NCBI GenBank assembly: GCA_021736445.1
Contig: JAIPGA010000017.1
Coordinates: 1 to 37,114 of the forward strand
Length of the DNA stretch: 37,114 nt
Direction of reading: 5' to 3'
Source: Synergistales bacterium
GTDB lineage: Bacteria > Synergistota > Synergistia > Synergistales > Aminiphilaceae
Below are positions 8,153-17,166 of this stretch, in pieces. The notes below the pieces were generated by a model. It worked only from the letters and a program-made list of their open reading frames with translations. It ran no database searches and was not told the DNA's origin. The translations under genes were made by a program, and so were the position numbers. Every line of letters starts with the position of its first letter. The first letter of the stretch is position 1.

Positions 8153-8627
8153 TGTCGCCACCCCCCTCAAAGAGCTCCTGGAACAGGAACGATTGCTATA
8201 CAGCCAACTGCACGACAAGGTGCAGCTGGAAGAACGCTGTGTGGAAGAGGCGGAATGGGAGAAACTCCTGCAGGTCTTACAGGAAAAACAGGCGCTGATC
8301 TCACAGCAGGAGAACCTCCAGGAACAGTGGGCAGAGTGGGCGGCCTTTCTCGGTGTCGAAGGTACCAGGGAAAGCCCCGCGTTCTGGAATGCTGTGGCAC
8401 ATCGGCTGACCTCGTCGAAATACAAGGAATTGGCGGGAGGCGTTGAAGAGATCCGACAGTTGGCCGCCGCCACCCTGTCCCGGGAACGCAAGGTACAGGA
8501 TCGGCTCGAACAGGATATCGAGGCGCTCCGTGCGCAGATGATGCAGATACAGCGTGGGAAGGCCGCCTACCGGAGTTACATGAAGGCCGGAGGCGATGTA
8601 TACCGAATTGTCGAGCCCAGATCATAG
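8139..8627 (+). CDS. flgN: FlgN-like flagellar chaperone
   Basis: The 162-aa product is almost entirely helical and Glu/Gln-rich (LKELLEQERLLYSQLHDKV, EKLLQVLQEKQALISQQENL). This is the pattern of FlgN/YvyG proteins, which escort the hook-filament junction proteins FlgK and FlgL to the export gate. Sequence similarity in this family is low, so the call rests on the coiled-coil pattern, length and position next to fliS. The frame is open far upstream, but GTG 8139 is chosen because AGGAGGGGG lies 9 nt ahead of it. This start sits inside the end of fliS. Confidence 0.75.
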   Translation: MLPDDVATPLKELLEQERLLYSQLHDKVQLEERCVEEAEWEKLLQVLQEKQALISQQENLQEQWAEWAAFLGVEGTRESPAFWNAVAHRLTSSKYKELAGGVEEIRQLAAATLSRERKVQDRLEQDIEALRAQMMQIQRGKAAYRSYMKAGGDVYRIVEPRS

Positions 8628-8655
8628 ACAGCGCACCCTGAGAAGGGCCTCTGTA

Positions 8656-9747
8656 GTGTCCGTGAAAATGCTGCGGATCTTTCTTCTTGTTGGATCATGC
8701 ATCCTCTATCTGCTGGCCACGGAAACCCTGGCTGCCACGAAGGATGTGGAACCGCTTACCGGGAAGGAAGAGCGGTTGCGTCGGGTAGGTTCCCGGGAGG
8801 TGGAAACCTACTGGACACGGGTCACCGACCCCGTCGTCACGTCGCGCATTTCTATGATTACGAAGAGGCTTGCAGCGTATGCCGACCGCTCGATGCCTTA
8901 TGAAACGCGTGTTCTCTCCTCGGATCACCTGCTTGCCTTCTGCATCCCCGGAGGCAGGATATACTGCTCCACAGGACTGATTGATTTTTGCCGCAGTGAC
9001 CCGGAATTAGCCGGCATCATCGCCCACGAGATGGTGCACACATCGGAGAAACACCCACAGAAACAGGCGACCCGCAATCTCCAGCTTTCCATCCTTCCCC
9101 TCCTTGCGGCAATCGCAACACGGGGAGAGGCTCCTGTTATTGTGATGGCGAATATGGTGCAGGTAGGGATCGCCAACGCCTACAGCAAATCGATGGAACG
9201 GGCTGCCGATCTCGGATCGTTCAAGATTCTGCAAAAGGCCGGTTATGATCCTTCCGGGCTTCTCACCGTGCTGGAACGCTTCGAGATGGAGAAGATGAAA
9301 CACCCCTTTATTGAGCCGGGAGTATACAGGGACCATCCCACTCTTGAGGAACGCATCGACTGCCTTTTGGGGCACTTCGAAGATACCGAAGTGCCGCTGC
9401 ATAGAAAAGGTGTCCTGCAGGTGCTGCACACCGAGGTCTTCGCTTCCGACGAAGGGTACACACTGCACCTGCACCACCAACCCCTTCTGACACTTGCCAA
9501 AAGCCCAACCCACCGCAAACAGCTTCATCGGGTACAGGATGCCCTCGATCATCTGCTTCAGCTTGAGACCCCGCCGCAGGAGATCCACATCTCCGGGAAT
9601 CCCCCGTCCCTCTATATCGGCGCGCATCGTCTTTTTGATACCTCACGGATAGATCTTCCCGTTCCGCTCACAGTACTTCGGGAACGGCTGATCTCCATTC
9701 TTGCTCAGGTTCGTGGGGAGCACCCGATGGGACGCTATCTGTACTGA
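8656..9747 (+). CDS. Exported M48-family zinc metalloprotease
   Basis: The zinc-binding HEMVH (residues 124-128 of a 363-aa product) is followed about 55 residues later by ERAAD (181-185), which supplies the third ligand; together these define M48 peptidases. The N-terminus is a signal peptide: VSVKMLRIFLLVGSCILYLLATETLA, with probable cleavage near ETLA-ATK, so the enzyme acts outside the cytoplasmic membrane. This resembles the BepA/LoiP-type periplasmic quality-control proteases. The C-terminal 130 residues are a less conserved region containing HPTLEERI. Start choice: GTG 8656 has GAGAAGGG about 10 nt upstream, whereas the ATG at 8596 has its GGAGG only 2 nt away. It overlaps or abuts flgN, so it is probably co-transcribed with the flagellar chaperones. 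Confidence 0.88.
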   Translation: MSVKMLRIFLLVGSCILYLLATETLAATKDVEPLTGKEERLRRVGSREVETYWTRVTDPVVTSRISMITKRLAAYADRSMPYETRVLSSDHLLAFCIPGGRIYCSTGLIDFCRSDPELAGIIAHEMVHTSEKHPQKQATRNLQLSILPLLAAIATRGEAPVIVMANMVQVGIANAYSKSMERAADLGSFKILQKAGYDPSGLLTVLERFEMEKMKHPFIEPGVYRDHPTLEERIDCLLGHFEDTEVPLHRKGVLQVLHTEVFASDEGYTLHLHHQPLLTLAKSPTHRKQLHRVQDALDHLLQLETPPQEIHISGNPPSLYIGAHRLFDTSRIDLPVPLTVLRERLISILAQVRGEHPMGRYLY

Positions 9748-9841
9748 CCGGGACATAGATCGGTCCTCTGGTCTCGGTACGGTTGGCGCAGCCGTGCTAC
9801 CATGGTCTGAGTACGACAAGTCTGATCTCGGAGTGGTGCAC

Positions 9842-11659
9842 GTGTCCCAACCGGCCCTCTACAGAACATATCGCCCATCCCGATTCTCGGATGTCAAGGG
9901 GCAGCAGGCTGCCGTTGCCGTTCTCAGGCAGTCCGTCAAAGGCGACTGCGTCTCCCACGCCTACCTCTTTTCAGGTTCCCGCGGATGTGGAAAAACCTCC
10001 GTGGCCAGGATCCTGGCCAAATCACTCAACTGCGAGCAGAGAGGGGACGACGGCGAACCCTGCAATGCCTGCTCTCAGTGCAGAGCCATTATGGCCGGTG
10101 ACCACCTCGACGTCACCGAGATAGACGGGGCCTCGAACAGAGGTATCGACGAGGTGAGAGAACTCACGGCCCATGTGAGCCTTTCGCCCTTTAAGGCTCG
10201 TGTCAAGGTGTACATCATCGATGAGGTACACATGCTTACAGATCCGGCGTTCAATGCGTTGCTCAAAACGCTGGAGGAACCTCCGGCCCATGTCGTCTTT
10301 ATTCTGGCTACAACAGAGCCTCATAAAGTCCCGATCACCATACGTTCGAGATGCCAGCACATCCCCTTTCATCGGATGACGTCGTCCGTCATTGAACAGC
10401 GGCTTGGAGACATCGCCGACGCGGAGGGCTTTTCCGCAAAAAAAGCCGCACTCCGCGAGATCGCCAGACAGGCTGATGGCGCAATGCGTGAAGCGATATC
10501 GCTTCTTGAAAGGGCTTCAGTGCTTTCTGACGGGGAGATTACCCAAGAAGACGTGGACCAGCTTCTCGGCGGGTGCAGCCGGAAGCGTTTGGAAAAAATC
10601 GTTTCACTGTTACGCAGCCAACCCCAACAGGCATTCTGCGAGTTGGAAGCATTGTTGGATCAGGGTGCCTCCCTGCTCGGCCTTTTGGACACCCTCTTTC
10701 TCCTGCTGAAGGATCTGTGGGTCGTCGCCAACTGGGGAGACGAGTACATAGATAAAGAAGGAATCTCCGAGGAGGAAGAGACCTTTCTCCAGGAGGAATC
10801 GGTGCGATGGTCGGCCGGAAAGCTGTGGGAGGGTATGAACTTCTGTGCCCAATGGTTGCCGCGCCTTCGCAAGGGTTTCCGTGGAGAGGCCTTTCTGGGG
10901 TTGCTGGTTGGAACCCTGGGGGAAACAGCGGAAACAGATACGGAGACGGACAGCCGGTCTGCAACATTACCCCGGGATGAGGACATGTTCGAAGCGCCTG
11001 GGGCAAAGAGCGATGCAGAGACGGATCGGAAGTCGGGAGGAGAGGGCGGACCATCCATCGGCACAGAACAGGAACGGGGTTCGTCAGATGATCAGCAGGG
11101 CGGTTTCCCCCGGGAGGACTTCACCGGGCAACCCTCCGCCATGGGGCAGGACTTCTGGAAGAAACTCAAAGAAGAATGCTTCCCGGCTGCCTGTGCCCTG
11201 GTCCGTGCCCAGTGGTACGTGGAGGATTCGACAGCCGTCTTCGCGTTTCCTTCGGATGCACGATTCGCACAACGGGTCCTGGTGACTCCACAGTACCAGG
11301 AGCGTGTTGTCGCCATCGCCACGCAGTTATGGGGAACCTCACGCTGTGTCGTGTCCATAGGCGATGCGTCGCAGGAGCTGCATGGAAGCAGTCAAAGGGG
11401 AGAGACACCTCCCGCTCAGGACAGCCAGGCACCACATGCCGTAGATGCCGTAGACCCCCGGGCTCCTGCCTCCGAGCCGCTGCAGCAGAGGGACCAGGAT
11501 ACAGAGGGCCCGGATCCAAACCAGAGTTCTCCGTTGCACAAACTGCTGGCCTATGCGAACGGGGAGGTACTGCTTCTTCGAGATACGGAAAACCGCATAC
11601 AGGACACCACCACCGGGGAGAGCGCGCCCAATGGTGAGAGAGGAGATCACGACGAATGA
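9842..11659 (+). CDS. dnaX: DNA polymerase III subunit gamma/tau
   Basis: DnaX is the ATPase of the clamp loader and, through its C-terminal region, joins loader to polymerase. The 605-aa product has the family N-terminus ALYRTYRPSRFSDVKGQ, Walker A GSRGCGKTS (45-53), a four-cysteine zinc module (64, 74, 77, 80), Walker B IIDEVH (125-130) and the sensor loop ATTEPHKVPITIRSRC. After about residue 370 comes a low-complexity acidic, Gly/Ser-rich linker and then a C-terminal domain (about 435-515) of the tau type. The frame is open upstream, but GTG 9842 is selected because it directly precedes SQPALYRTYRP and has CGGAG about 8 nt upstream. It overlaps dnaE by 4 nt (ATGA). Confidence 0.95.
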   Translation: MSQPALYRTYRPSRFSDVKGQQAAVAVLRQSVKGDCVSHAYLFSGSRGCGKTSVARILAKSLNCEQRGDDGEPCNACSQCRAIMAGDHLDVTEIDGASNRGIDEVRELTAHVSLSPFKARVKVYIIDEVHMLTDPAFNALLKTLEEPPAHVVFILATTEPHKVPITIRSRCQHIPFHRMTSSVIEQRLGDIADAEGFSAKKAALREIARQADGAMREAISLLERASVLSDGEITQEDVDQLLGGCSRKRLEKIVSLLRSQPQQAFCELEALLDQGASLLGLLDTLFLLLKDLWVVANWGDEYIDKEGISEEEETFLQEESVRWSAGKLWEGMNFCAQWLPRLRKGFRGEAFLGLLVGTLGETAETDTETDSRSATLPRDEDMFEAPGAKSDAETDRKSGGEGGPSIGTEQERGSSDDQQGGFPREDFTGQPSAMGQDFWKKLKEECFPAACALVRAQWYVEDSTAVFAFPSDARFAQRVLVTPQYQERVVAIATQLWGTSRCVVSIGDASQELHGSSQRGETPPAQDSQAPHAVDAVDPRAPASEPLQQRDQDTEGPDPNQSSPLHKLLAYANGEVLLLRDTENRIQDTTTGESAPNGERGDHDE

Positions 11660-14600
11660 ACCACCCCTTCGTTCACCTTCACGTACACAGTGAATACAGC
11701 CTTCTCGACGGTGCTATCCGCACGAAGGAACTGGCAAGGATGACCCGGGAGTACGGCATGCCGGCCGTAGCGCTGACAGACCATGGGAACATGTACGGAG
11801 CTATCGAGTTCTATCAGGAGTGTGAAAAGGCGGAAGTCAAGCCGATTCTCGGCTGCGAGGCCTATGTGGATCCTGAAGGACATAGAAGGCGGGATAAAGG
11901 TGCGCGGAACTACCATCTGCTTCTTCTGGCCGAAAACCAAAAGGGCTACCGCAATCTTGTGAAGCTCATATCCAAGGCCAACACCGACGGCTTCTACTTC
12001 AAGCCACGTATCGACCACGAGCTCCTCTCTCAGTACAGTGAGGGAATCATCGCTTCTTCAGCCTGTCTTGCCGGGGAAATCCCGTCGTTCTTGAGAGAAG
12101 GGAGAGAGGAGCAGGCAGTAGAACGAGCCCTGTTGTATAGAGATATCATGGGAGAAGGCAACTTCTTCCTTGAGGTAATGCACAACTCCATACCGGAGCA
12201 GGCGGTGGTCAACAAAGGGTTGGCAAAGATAGCCAAAAAGACCGGCATACCCATGATCGCAACGAATGACGCCCACTATCCGAAAGCATCCGACGCCGAG
12301 TGGCACGACATCCTGCTCTGTGTTCAGACAAACAATACGGTGGACGATCCCAACCGATACCAATTTCCGGCACAGGAGTTCTATTTCCGTTCCCCCGAAG
12401 AGATGTGGCAATACTTCGGAGATGAACTGCCCGAAGCCCTCACCAACACGGTAGAGATCGCGGAGCGGTGCAACGTTACCTTCAATTTCGGTGACTACAG
12501 ACTTCCTCATTTCGAGATCCCCCAGGGTGAAACGCTGGAGTCCTATCTGGAACACCAGGCCTGGCAAGGGCTCTCTCAGCGATATGGGGAGTCGGTATCC
12601 CAGGAGGCGAAGGACCGCCTTCAGCGCGAACTCGGCATCATCAACGAAATGGGCTATGCCGGTTACTTTTTGATTGTGGCGGATTTCATCAATGCGGCCA
12701 AAGAGCGGGACATCCCTGTAGGACCGGGGCGGGGCTCTGCAGCAGGATCACTCGTCGCCTTCGCATTGGGCATCACGGAGATGGATCCGCTCAAGTACGG
12801 GCTGCTTTTCGAGCGGTTTCTCAACCCCGAACGTGTCAGCATGCCTGACATCGATACGGATATCTCCGACAAACGCCGTGACGAGGTGCTGGAGTATGTG
12901 GTCTCCAAATACGGCCGCGAGAATGTCTCCCAGATCATCACCTTTGGGAGAATGATGAGCCGGGCGGCAGTCAGGGATGTGGCCCGGACATTGAATATCC
13001 CCTACGCCGAGGCGAACAGGGTAGCCAAACTTGTACCGGAGAAGGCCAAGACCATCCCCGAAGCGCTGGAGCTTTCCCCGGATCTGAAGAAGGAATACGA
13101 AAACAACGATTCCATGCGGCGCGTGCTGGACGTATCGAGCAAGATCGAGGGGCTTGCCCGGCACTGTTCGCAACACGCGGCAGGGGTGGTCATCGCACCC
13201 TGTCCCATCACAGACATCGTTCCTGTCCGTAAAATCGGGACCGACCAGGTGGTCACCCAGTTCGCCATGGAACCGGTTGAGAAACTGGGACTCGTGAAAA
13301 TGGATTTTCTGGGTCTGCGCACCCTTTCCATTCTTGAGGACACCATCGACAACATCGGGAAGAACAGCAAAGCAATCCCGGATATGAACGCCCTTCCCAT
13401 GGATGACAAGGCGACCTTCTCCCTCCTGCAGCGGGCTGAAACCATGGGGGTTTTCCAGCTGGAATCGAGTGGGATGCGCCAGATGCTGAAGCGGCTGCAG
13501 GTCGACTGCTTCGAGGATCTGATCGCAGCACTCGCTCTGTACCGCCCCGGGCCGCTCAACAGCGGGATGGTGGAGCAGTTTATCCGGAGGAAACACGGCG
13601 AGGAAGAGGTATCCTACCTCCATCCCGATCTGAAAGAGGTCCTTCAGGAGACCCATGGAGTCATTCTCTACCAGGAACAGGTCATGAAGATCGCCTCCCT
13701 CCTGGCAGGATACAGCCTCGGCGAAGCGGACATACTCCGTCGTGCCATGGCAAAAAAGAAGGCTGCGGAGATGGAAAAGCAGCGGGATACCTTTATTCCC
13801 GGCTGTGTGTCCCACGGGGTCGCCAAAGACAGGGCCGAGGAGCTCTACACACTGATTCAGGAGTTTGCCGAATACGGATTCAACAAAAGCCACAGTGCCG
13901 CTTACGCCATGATCAGCTATCAGACCGCCTATCTCAAGGCACACTATAAATCGGAGTTCCTGGCGGCCGTACTGACGAGCCATATTGGAACCAAGATAGA
14001 CGATCTCGCCCGCAACGTGAGGGAAGTACAGAATGCCGGGGTGGCCGTCCTTCCTCCTCATGTCAACGAATCGGGTCCTGCTTTCACTGTTGTGGGTGAC
14101 GTGATACGGTTTGGACTGGCAGCGGTTGCCAAAGTCGGACGAAGTGCACTGGAAACAGTGGTGCGTGTCAGAGAAGAGGACGGCCCCTTCGCGTCGTTCT
14201 GGGATTTCATGAATCGCATCGACCTCCGCATTGTCAACAAAGCAGTGATAGAGAACCTGATCAAGTCCGGAGCTTTAGACAATTTGGGAGGCAACCGGAG
14301 AGAGATGCTCGAAGCATTGCCGGGCTTTATGGAGATAGCGCAGAGAAAAGCCCAAAAAAACGGCCAGCGATCCCTTCTGGAGCTTGTAGACGAGGCGGAA
14401 CCAGAACCGGAGTTGCCGAAACGTGATCCCTTCACACTTATGGAACAGCTGGAGATGGAGAAGGAAACCCTTGGTCTGTATATCTCCGGCCATCCGGTTG
14501 AAGAGCACGAGAAGGAGATCCAGCGATTCATAAATTGCAGGATCGCCGATATCGATTTGTGGAAATCCAGGAACACACCGATCACGATCGGAGGTCTCGT

Positions 14601-15060
14601 TGCCCGGGCCAAGGAGAAATACACAAAGAACGGCGACCCGATGGGCATTGTCGAGGTGGAAGATACCATTGCCAAGATAGAGGTGGTGCTGTTTCCTGAT
14701 ACCTGGGAGCAGGCGAAACCCTTTCTCCAAACCGGAACGATCGCTATCATCACAGGAAAAATCCAGGAACGGGGGGAACGCACCATCATCGCACAGGAAG
14801 CTGTTTCACTGGAATGGGCGCAGCAGGAGAAGACCCCCTATTGCCGTTTTGCACTGGATGTCTACGCCAGTGAAGAGAAGGAAATGAAGGAATTTGTGCG
14901 TGAACTGAAGGGACATCCTGGAGACCAGCCGATTTTGCTCGAGGTCCAGAGCACGGAAGGCACGGCCTTGGTGCAACTCCAGGGAATCAAAATTTCCGGA
15001 GACGACAATTCTCTCCAAACCATCAAGGAGAGGTTTCCCGGCTTGGTAGAACTCAAGTAA
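11656..15060 (+). CDS. dnaE: DNA polymerase III alpha subunit
   Basis: This is the replicative polymerase of the DnaE1 type, 1134 aa. The N-terminal PHP domain starts with HLHVHSEYSLLDG (7-19) and keeps TDHGNM. The polymerase core shows GPGRGSAAGSL (356-366) and the catalytic PDIDTD (397-402, with Asp398 and Asp400), followed by the thumb and fingers. A tandem helix-hairpin-helix and beta-binding region follows, then an OB fold at about 970-1060 (PITIGGLVARAKEKYTKNG). PHP histidines are largely intact, so proofreading or metal binding there is possible but not shown. The ATG overlaps the dnaX stop codon, which couples synthesis of tau and alpha. Confidence 0.97.
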   Translation: MNHPFVHLHVHSEYSLLDGAIRTKELARMTREYGMPAVALTDHGNMYGAIEFYQECEKAEVKPILGCEAYVDPEGHRRRDKGARNYHLLLLAENQKGYRNLVKLISKANTDGFYFKPRIDHELLSQYSEGIIASSACLAGEIPSFLREGREEQAVERALLYRDIMGEGNFFLEVMHNSIPEQAVVNKGLAKIAKKTGIPMIATNDAHYPKASDAEWHDILLCVQTNNTVDDPNRYQFPAQEFYFRSPEEMWQYFGDELPEALTNTVEIAERCNVTFNFGDYRLPHFEIPQGETLESYLEHQAWQGLSQRYGESVSQEAKDRLQRELGIINEMGYAGYFLIVADFINAAKERDIPVGPGRGSAAGSLVAFALGITEMDPLKYGLLFERFLNPERVSMPDIDTDISDKRRDEVLEYVVSKYGRENVSQIITFGRMMSRAAVRDVARTLNIPYAEANRVAKLVPEKAKTIPEALELSPDLKKEYENNDSMRRVLDVSSKIEGLARHCSQHAAGVVIAPCPITDIVPVRKIGTDQVVTQFAMEPVEKLGLVKMDFLGLRTLSILEDTIDNIGKNSKAIPDMNALPMDDKATFSLLQRAETMGVFQLESSGMRQMLKRLQVDCFEDLIAALALYRPGPLNSGMVEQFIRRKHGEEEVSYLHPDLKEVLQETHGVILYQEQVMKIASLLAGYSLGEADILRRAMAKKKAAEMEKQRDTFIPGCVSHGVAKDRAEELYTLIQEFAEYGFNKSHSAAYAMISYQTAYLKAHYKSEFLAAVLTSHIGTKIDDLARNVREVQNAGVAVLPPHVNESGPAFTVVGDVIRFGLAAVAKVGRSALETVVRVREEDGPFASFWDFMNRIDLRIVNKAVIENLIKSGALDNLGGNRREMLEALPGFMEIAQRKAQKNGQRSLLELVDEAEPEPELPKRDPFTLMEQLEMEKETLGLYISGHPVEEHEKEIQRFINCRIADIDLWKSRNTPITIGGLVARAKEKYTKNGDPMGIVEVEDTIAKIEVVLFPDTWEQAKPFLQTGTIAIITGKIQERGERTIIAQEAVSLEWAQQEKTPYCRFALDVYASEEKEMKEFVRELKGHPGDQPILLEVQSTEGTALVQLQGIKISGDDNSLQTIKERFPGLVELK

Positions 15061-15107
15061 CAAGCAAGCCATGTTGTAGGTTGCAGGAACAAAAGGGGGA
15101 GACAGGA

Positions 15108-15377
15108 ATGCAGGAAATAGATGGGTTCAGCGGCAGCGAAACAGTGCTTGGGGATTACCTGGTTGTCAAGGCTCTTGAAGATGGCGTCACCGTTATCGGT
15201 CTGACCCGGGGGAACGAAACACGATTTGCTCATACGGAAAAACTGGATTTGGGTGAGGTGTGGGTGTCGCAGTTCACAAAGCACACCTCTGCATTGAAGG
15301 TGCGGGGGTACGCTGAGGTTATCACCAAACACGGCACGGTGATTGCAGGCAGGGGGGAGGATCATGCGAAAGGTTAA
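15108..15377 (+). CDS. mtrB: Tryptophan RNA-binding attenuation protein (TRAP)
   Basis: TRAP is a ring of small subunits that binds tryptophan and wraps RNA carrying spaced GAG/UAG triplets, lowering expression of tryptophan genes. The 89-aa product matches B. subtilis MtrB along its length: DYLVVKALEDGVTVIGLTRG and FTKHTSALKVRG. With an offset of 8, the RNA-contact residues Lys37, Lys56 and Arg58 appear as Lys45, Lys64 and Arg66. The tryptophan-pocket residues Thr25, Gln47, Thr49, His51, Thr52 and Ser53 appear as Thr33, Gln55, Thr57, His59, Thr60 and Ser61. An N-terminal extension of about 8 residues is present. ATG 15108 has GGGGGAG upstream; an ATG at 15081 is less likely. It lies after dnaE and overlaps pyk; no trp gene or anti-TRAP gene is nearby. 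Confidence 0.92.
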   Translation: MQEIDGFSGSETVLGDYLVVKALEDGVTVIGLTRGNETRFAHTEKLDLGEVWVSQFTKHTSALKVRGYAEVITKHGTVIAGRGEDHAKG

Positions 15378-17112
15378 AATCGTTTGTACACTAGGTCCGG
15401 CCTGCACCGACTACGACACATTACGACGAATAGCCGAGGCCGGTATGGATCTCGCACGATTCAATTTCAGTCATGGCGACTATGAGTCTCACGCCATCAA
15501 TTTCTCTCAGCTGCGGACAATCGAAGAGGAAATGGATCGCCCCATTGCAACGGTTCTGGATACCAAGGGACCGGAATTGAGAACAGGAGCACTGGACGGC
15601 GGAAAGATACAGCTCCACAACAACGCACCCATCGTCCTGACCCCCGATGAGGAACCGGGCACCCCTGAGCGGATCACCATCAGTTACAAAGAGCTCTACA
15701 GGGAGGTGGAAGCAGGCCAGGCCATCTTTATTGACGACGGGACACTCCACCTGCAGGTCGAAGCGATCCACCCCCCTGAAATCCATTGCCGCGTTGTCGT
15801 AGGAGGAGAGCTGGGGGAACACAAGGGAGTGAATGTCCCTGGAGTGCAGCTCACGCTGCCCGCACTGACGGAAAAGGACATCAATGATATCCGTTGGGGA
15901 GTCGAGCACGGCATGGACTATATCGCCGTCTCCTTTGTCCGGAGCAGGGATGACATTCTGGAAGTACGGAAGGTACTGGAAAACCTGAACAGCGATATGC
16001 AGGTTATCGCCAAGATCGAGACAAAATCAGCCGTCAACAGCCTTGAGGAGATCGCGGAGGTGGTTGATGGCATGATGGTCGCCCGGGGTGACCTGGGCGT
16101 CGAGATGCCCAGCGAGGATGTGCCGCTGGTACAAAAGCATATTATTGATCTCTGTCGATCCCACGGCAAACCTGTGATCGTCGCCACACAGATGCTTGAT
16201 TCCATGATACGGAATCCCCGCCCCACCAGAGCAGAGGCAAATGATGTCGCCAATGCGGTGCTGGATGGCGCCGATGCGGTCATGCTTTCCGGGGAAACAG
16301 CCAAAGGGAGCTACCCCATCCTCTCCGTGGAAACCATGAACCGTATCCTTGTCAGAGTGGAGCGGGAACTGGATCTCTGGGCACGTCACAGCAGTATTCC
16401 TATTTCGACCACAACCGTTCCCGACGCTGTCAGCCACGCAGCCGTAAGTATCTCCGGCGAGCTGAACGCCCGATCCATTATCACAATCACCCAGACCGGC
16501 GAGACAGCAAGAATGGTAAGCAAGTACCACCCCCACTGCCCGATTTTGGCCGCAACGCCCTCGGAAGACACCTGGAGACGTCTGGCGCTTGTCTGGGGGG
16601 TCCAGCCCATTCGGAAAGAAAGGGGCAGTTCTGTGGAAGGGGCCCTGGACGCAGCGCTTACAGCCGCCCTGGAAAAGGGATACGTCCATGAGGGAGACCT
16701 CGTCGTGGTCACCACAGGCATACCCGTTGAGATCCCGGGAACCACAAATATGGTGCAGGTGCACACCGTAGGGAAGATCCTCGTCAAAGGCCTTTCGCTT
16801 ATCAAAAAAGAGGCCCACGGCCGCGTGTGCAGCGCCCGCAATCATAGCCAAGCCGAACAGAAAATGCGACAGGGCGACGTGCTGGTGGTACCCAAGACCG
16901 ATCGCAATTTCATCCCTCTCATGAAAAAGGCTTCTGCCATTGTTACAGAAGAGGGAGGCCTGACAAGCCATGCAGCTGTCGTCGCCCTGGAACTGGGAAT
17001 CCCCTGTGTGGTGAGCGCACAGGATGCCACTCGCTTGCTGCAGGACGACATGACTGTCACGGTGGATGGAGCGCGTGGGGTTGTCTACCAGGGACGCGTG
17101 AAGCTCCGATAG
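15364..17112 (+). CDS. pyk: Pyruvate kinase with C-terminal PEP-utilising (swivel) domain
   Basis: Pyruvate kinase converts PEP and ADP to pyruvate and ATP. The 582-aa product has the catalytic barrel motifs TLGPA, MDLARFNFSHG, TVLDTKGPELRTG, the Lys-containing IAKIETKSAV and MLDSMIRNPRPTRAEANDVANAVLDG. An allosteric C-terminal domain follows. After about residue 490 comes an extra 95-residue domain with GGLTSHAAVVALELGIPCVV, the phosphohistidine-domain fold of PPDK and PEP synthase, as in Bacillus and Geobacillus enzymes. The histidine in TSHA is kept. The ATG at 15364 has GGGGGGAGG upstream; an in-frame ATG at 15343 lies inside mtrB. It overlaps mtrB by 14 nt. Confidence 0.97.
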   Translation: MRKVKIVCTLGPACTDYDTLRRIAEAGMDLARFNFSHGDYESHAINFSQLRTIEEEMDRPIATVLDTKGPELRTGALDGGKIQLHNNAPIVLTPDEEPGTPERITISYKELYREVEAGQAIFIDDGTLHLQVEAIHPPEIHCRVVVGGELGEHKGVNVPGVQLTLPALTEKDINDIRWGVEHGMDYIAVSFVRSRDDILEVRKVLENLNSDMQVIAKIETKSAVNSLEEIAEVVDGMMVARGDLGVEMPSEDVPLVQKHIIDLCRSHGKPVIVATQMLDSMIRNPRPTRAEANDVANAVLDGADAVMLSGETAKGSYPILSVETMNRILVRVERELDLWARHSSIPISTTTVPDAVSHAAVSISGELNARSIITITQTGETARMVSKYHPHCPILAATPSEDTWRRLALVWGVQPIRKERGSSVEGALDAALTAALEKGYVHEGDLVVVTTGIPVEIPGTTNMVQVHTVGKILVKGLSLIKKEAHGRVCSARNHSQAEQKMRQGDVLVVPKTDRNFIPLMKKASAIVTEEGGLTSHAAVVALELGIPCVVSAQDATRLLQDDMTVTVDGARGVVYQGRVKLR

Positions 17113-17137
17113 CCTTCCGGTTCTCGGAATTCTTCTT

Positions 17138-17166
17138 TTGCAAGAAACCCTACTATCGGTTATGCT
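17138..17166 (+). promoter_or_regulatory. Possible promoter ahead of the NUDIX gene
   Basis: TTGCAA (17138-17143) and TATGCT (17161-17166) are 17 nt apart, a good fit to the sigma-A pattern. The -10 overlaps the ATG proposed for the NUDIX gene, so either the start lies further down (ATG 17213) or the box is fortuitous. Confidence 0.35.

Noticed and set aside
10438-10444. A run of seven A bases in dnaX that could be a frameshift site producing a gamma form.
   Set aside because: It lies at about residue 200, inside the AAA+ domain, where a frameshift would give a non-functional fragment, not at the gamma/tau border. No stimulatory hairpin was noticed.
12748-14061. Long minus-strand open frame (437 codons) inside dnaE; similar ones in prfA, pyk, trxB and mfd.
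   Set aside because: They are antisense to firmly identified genes, have no family features, and arise from codon bias in GC-rich coding DNA.
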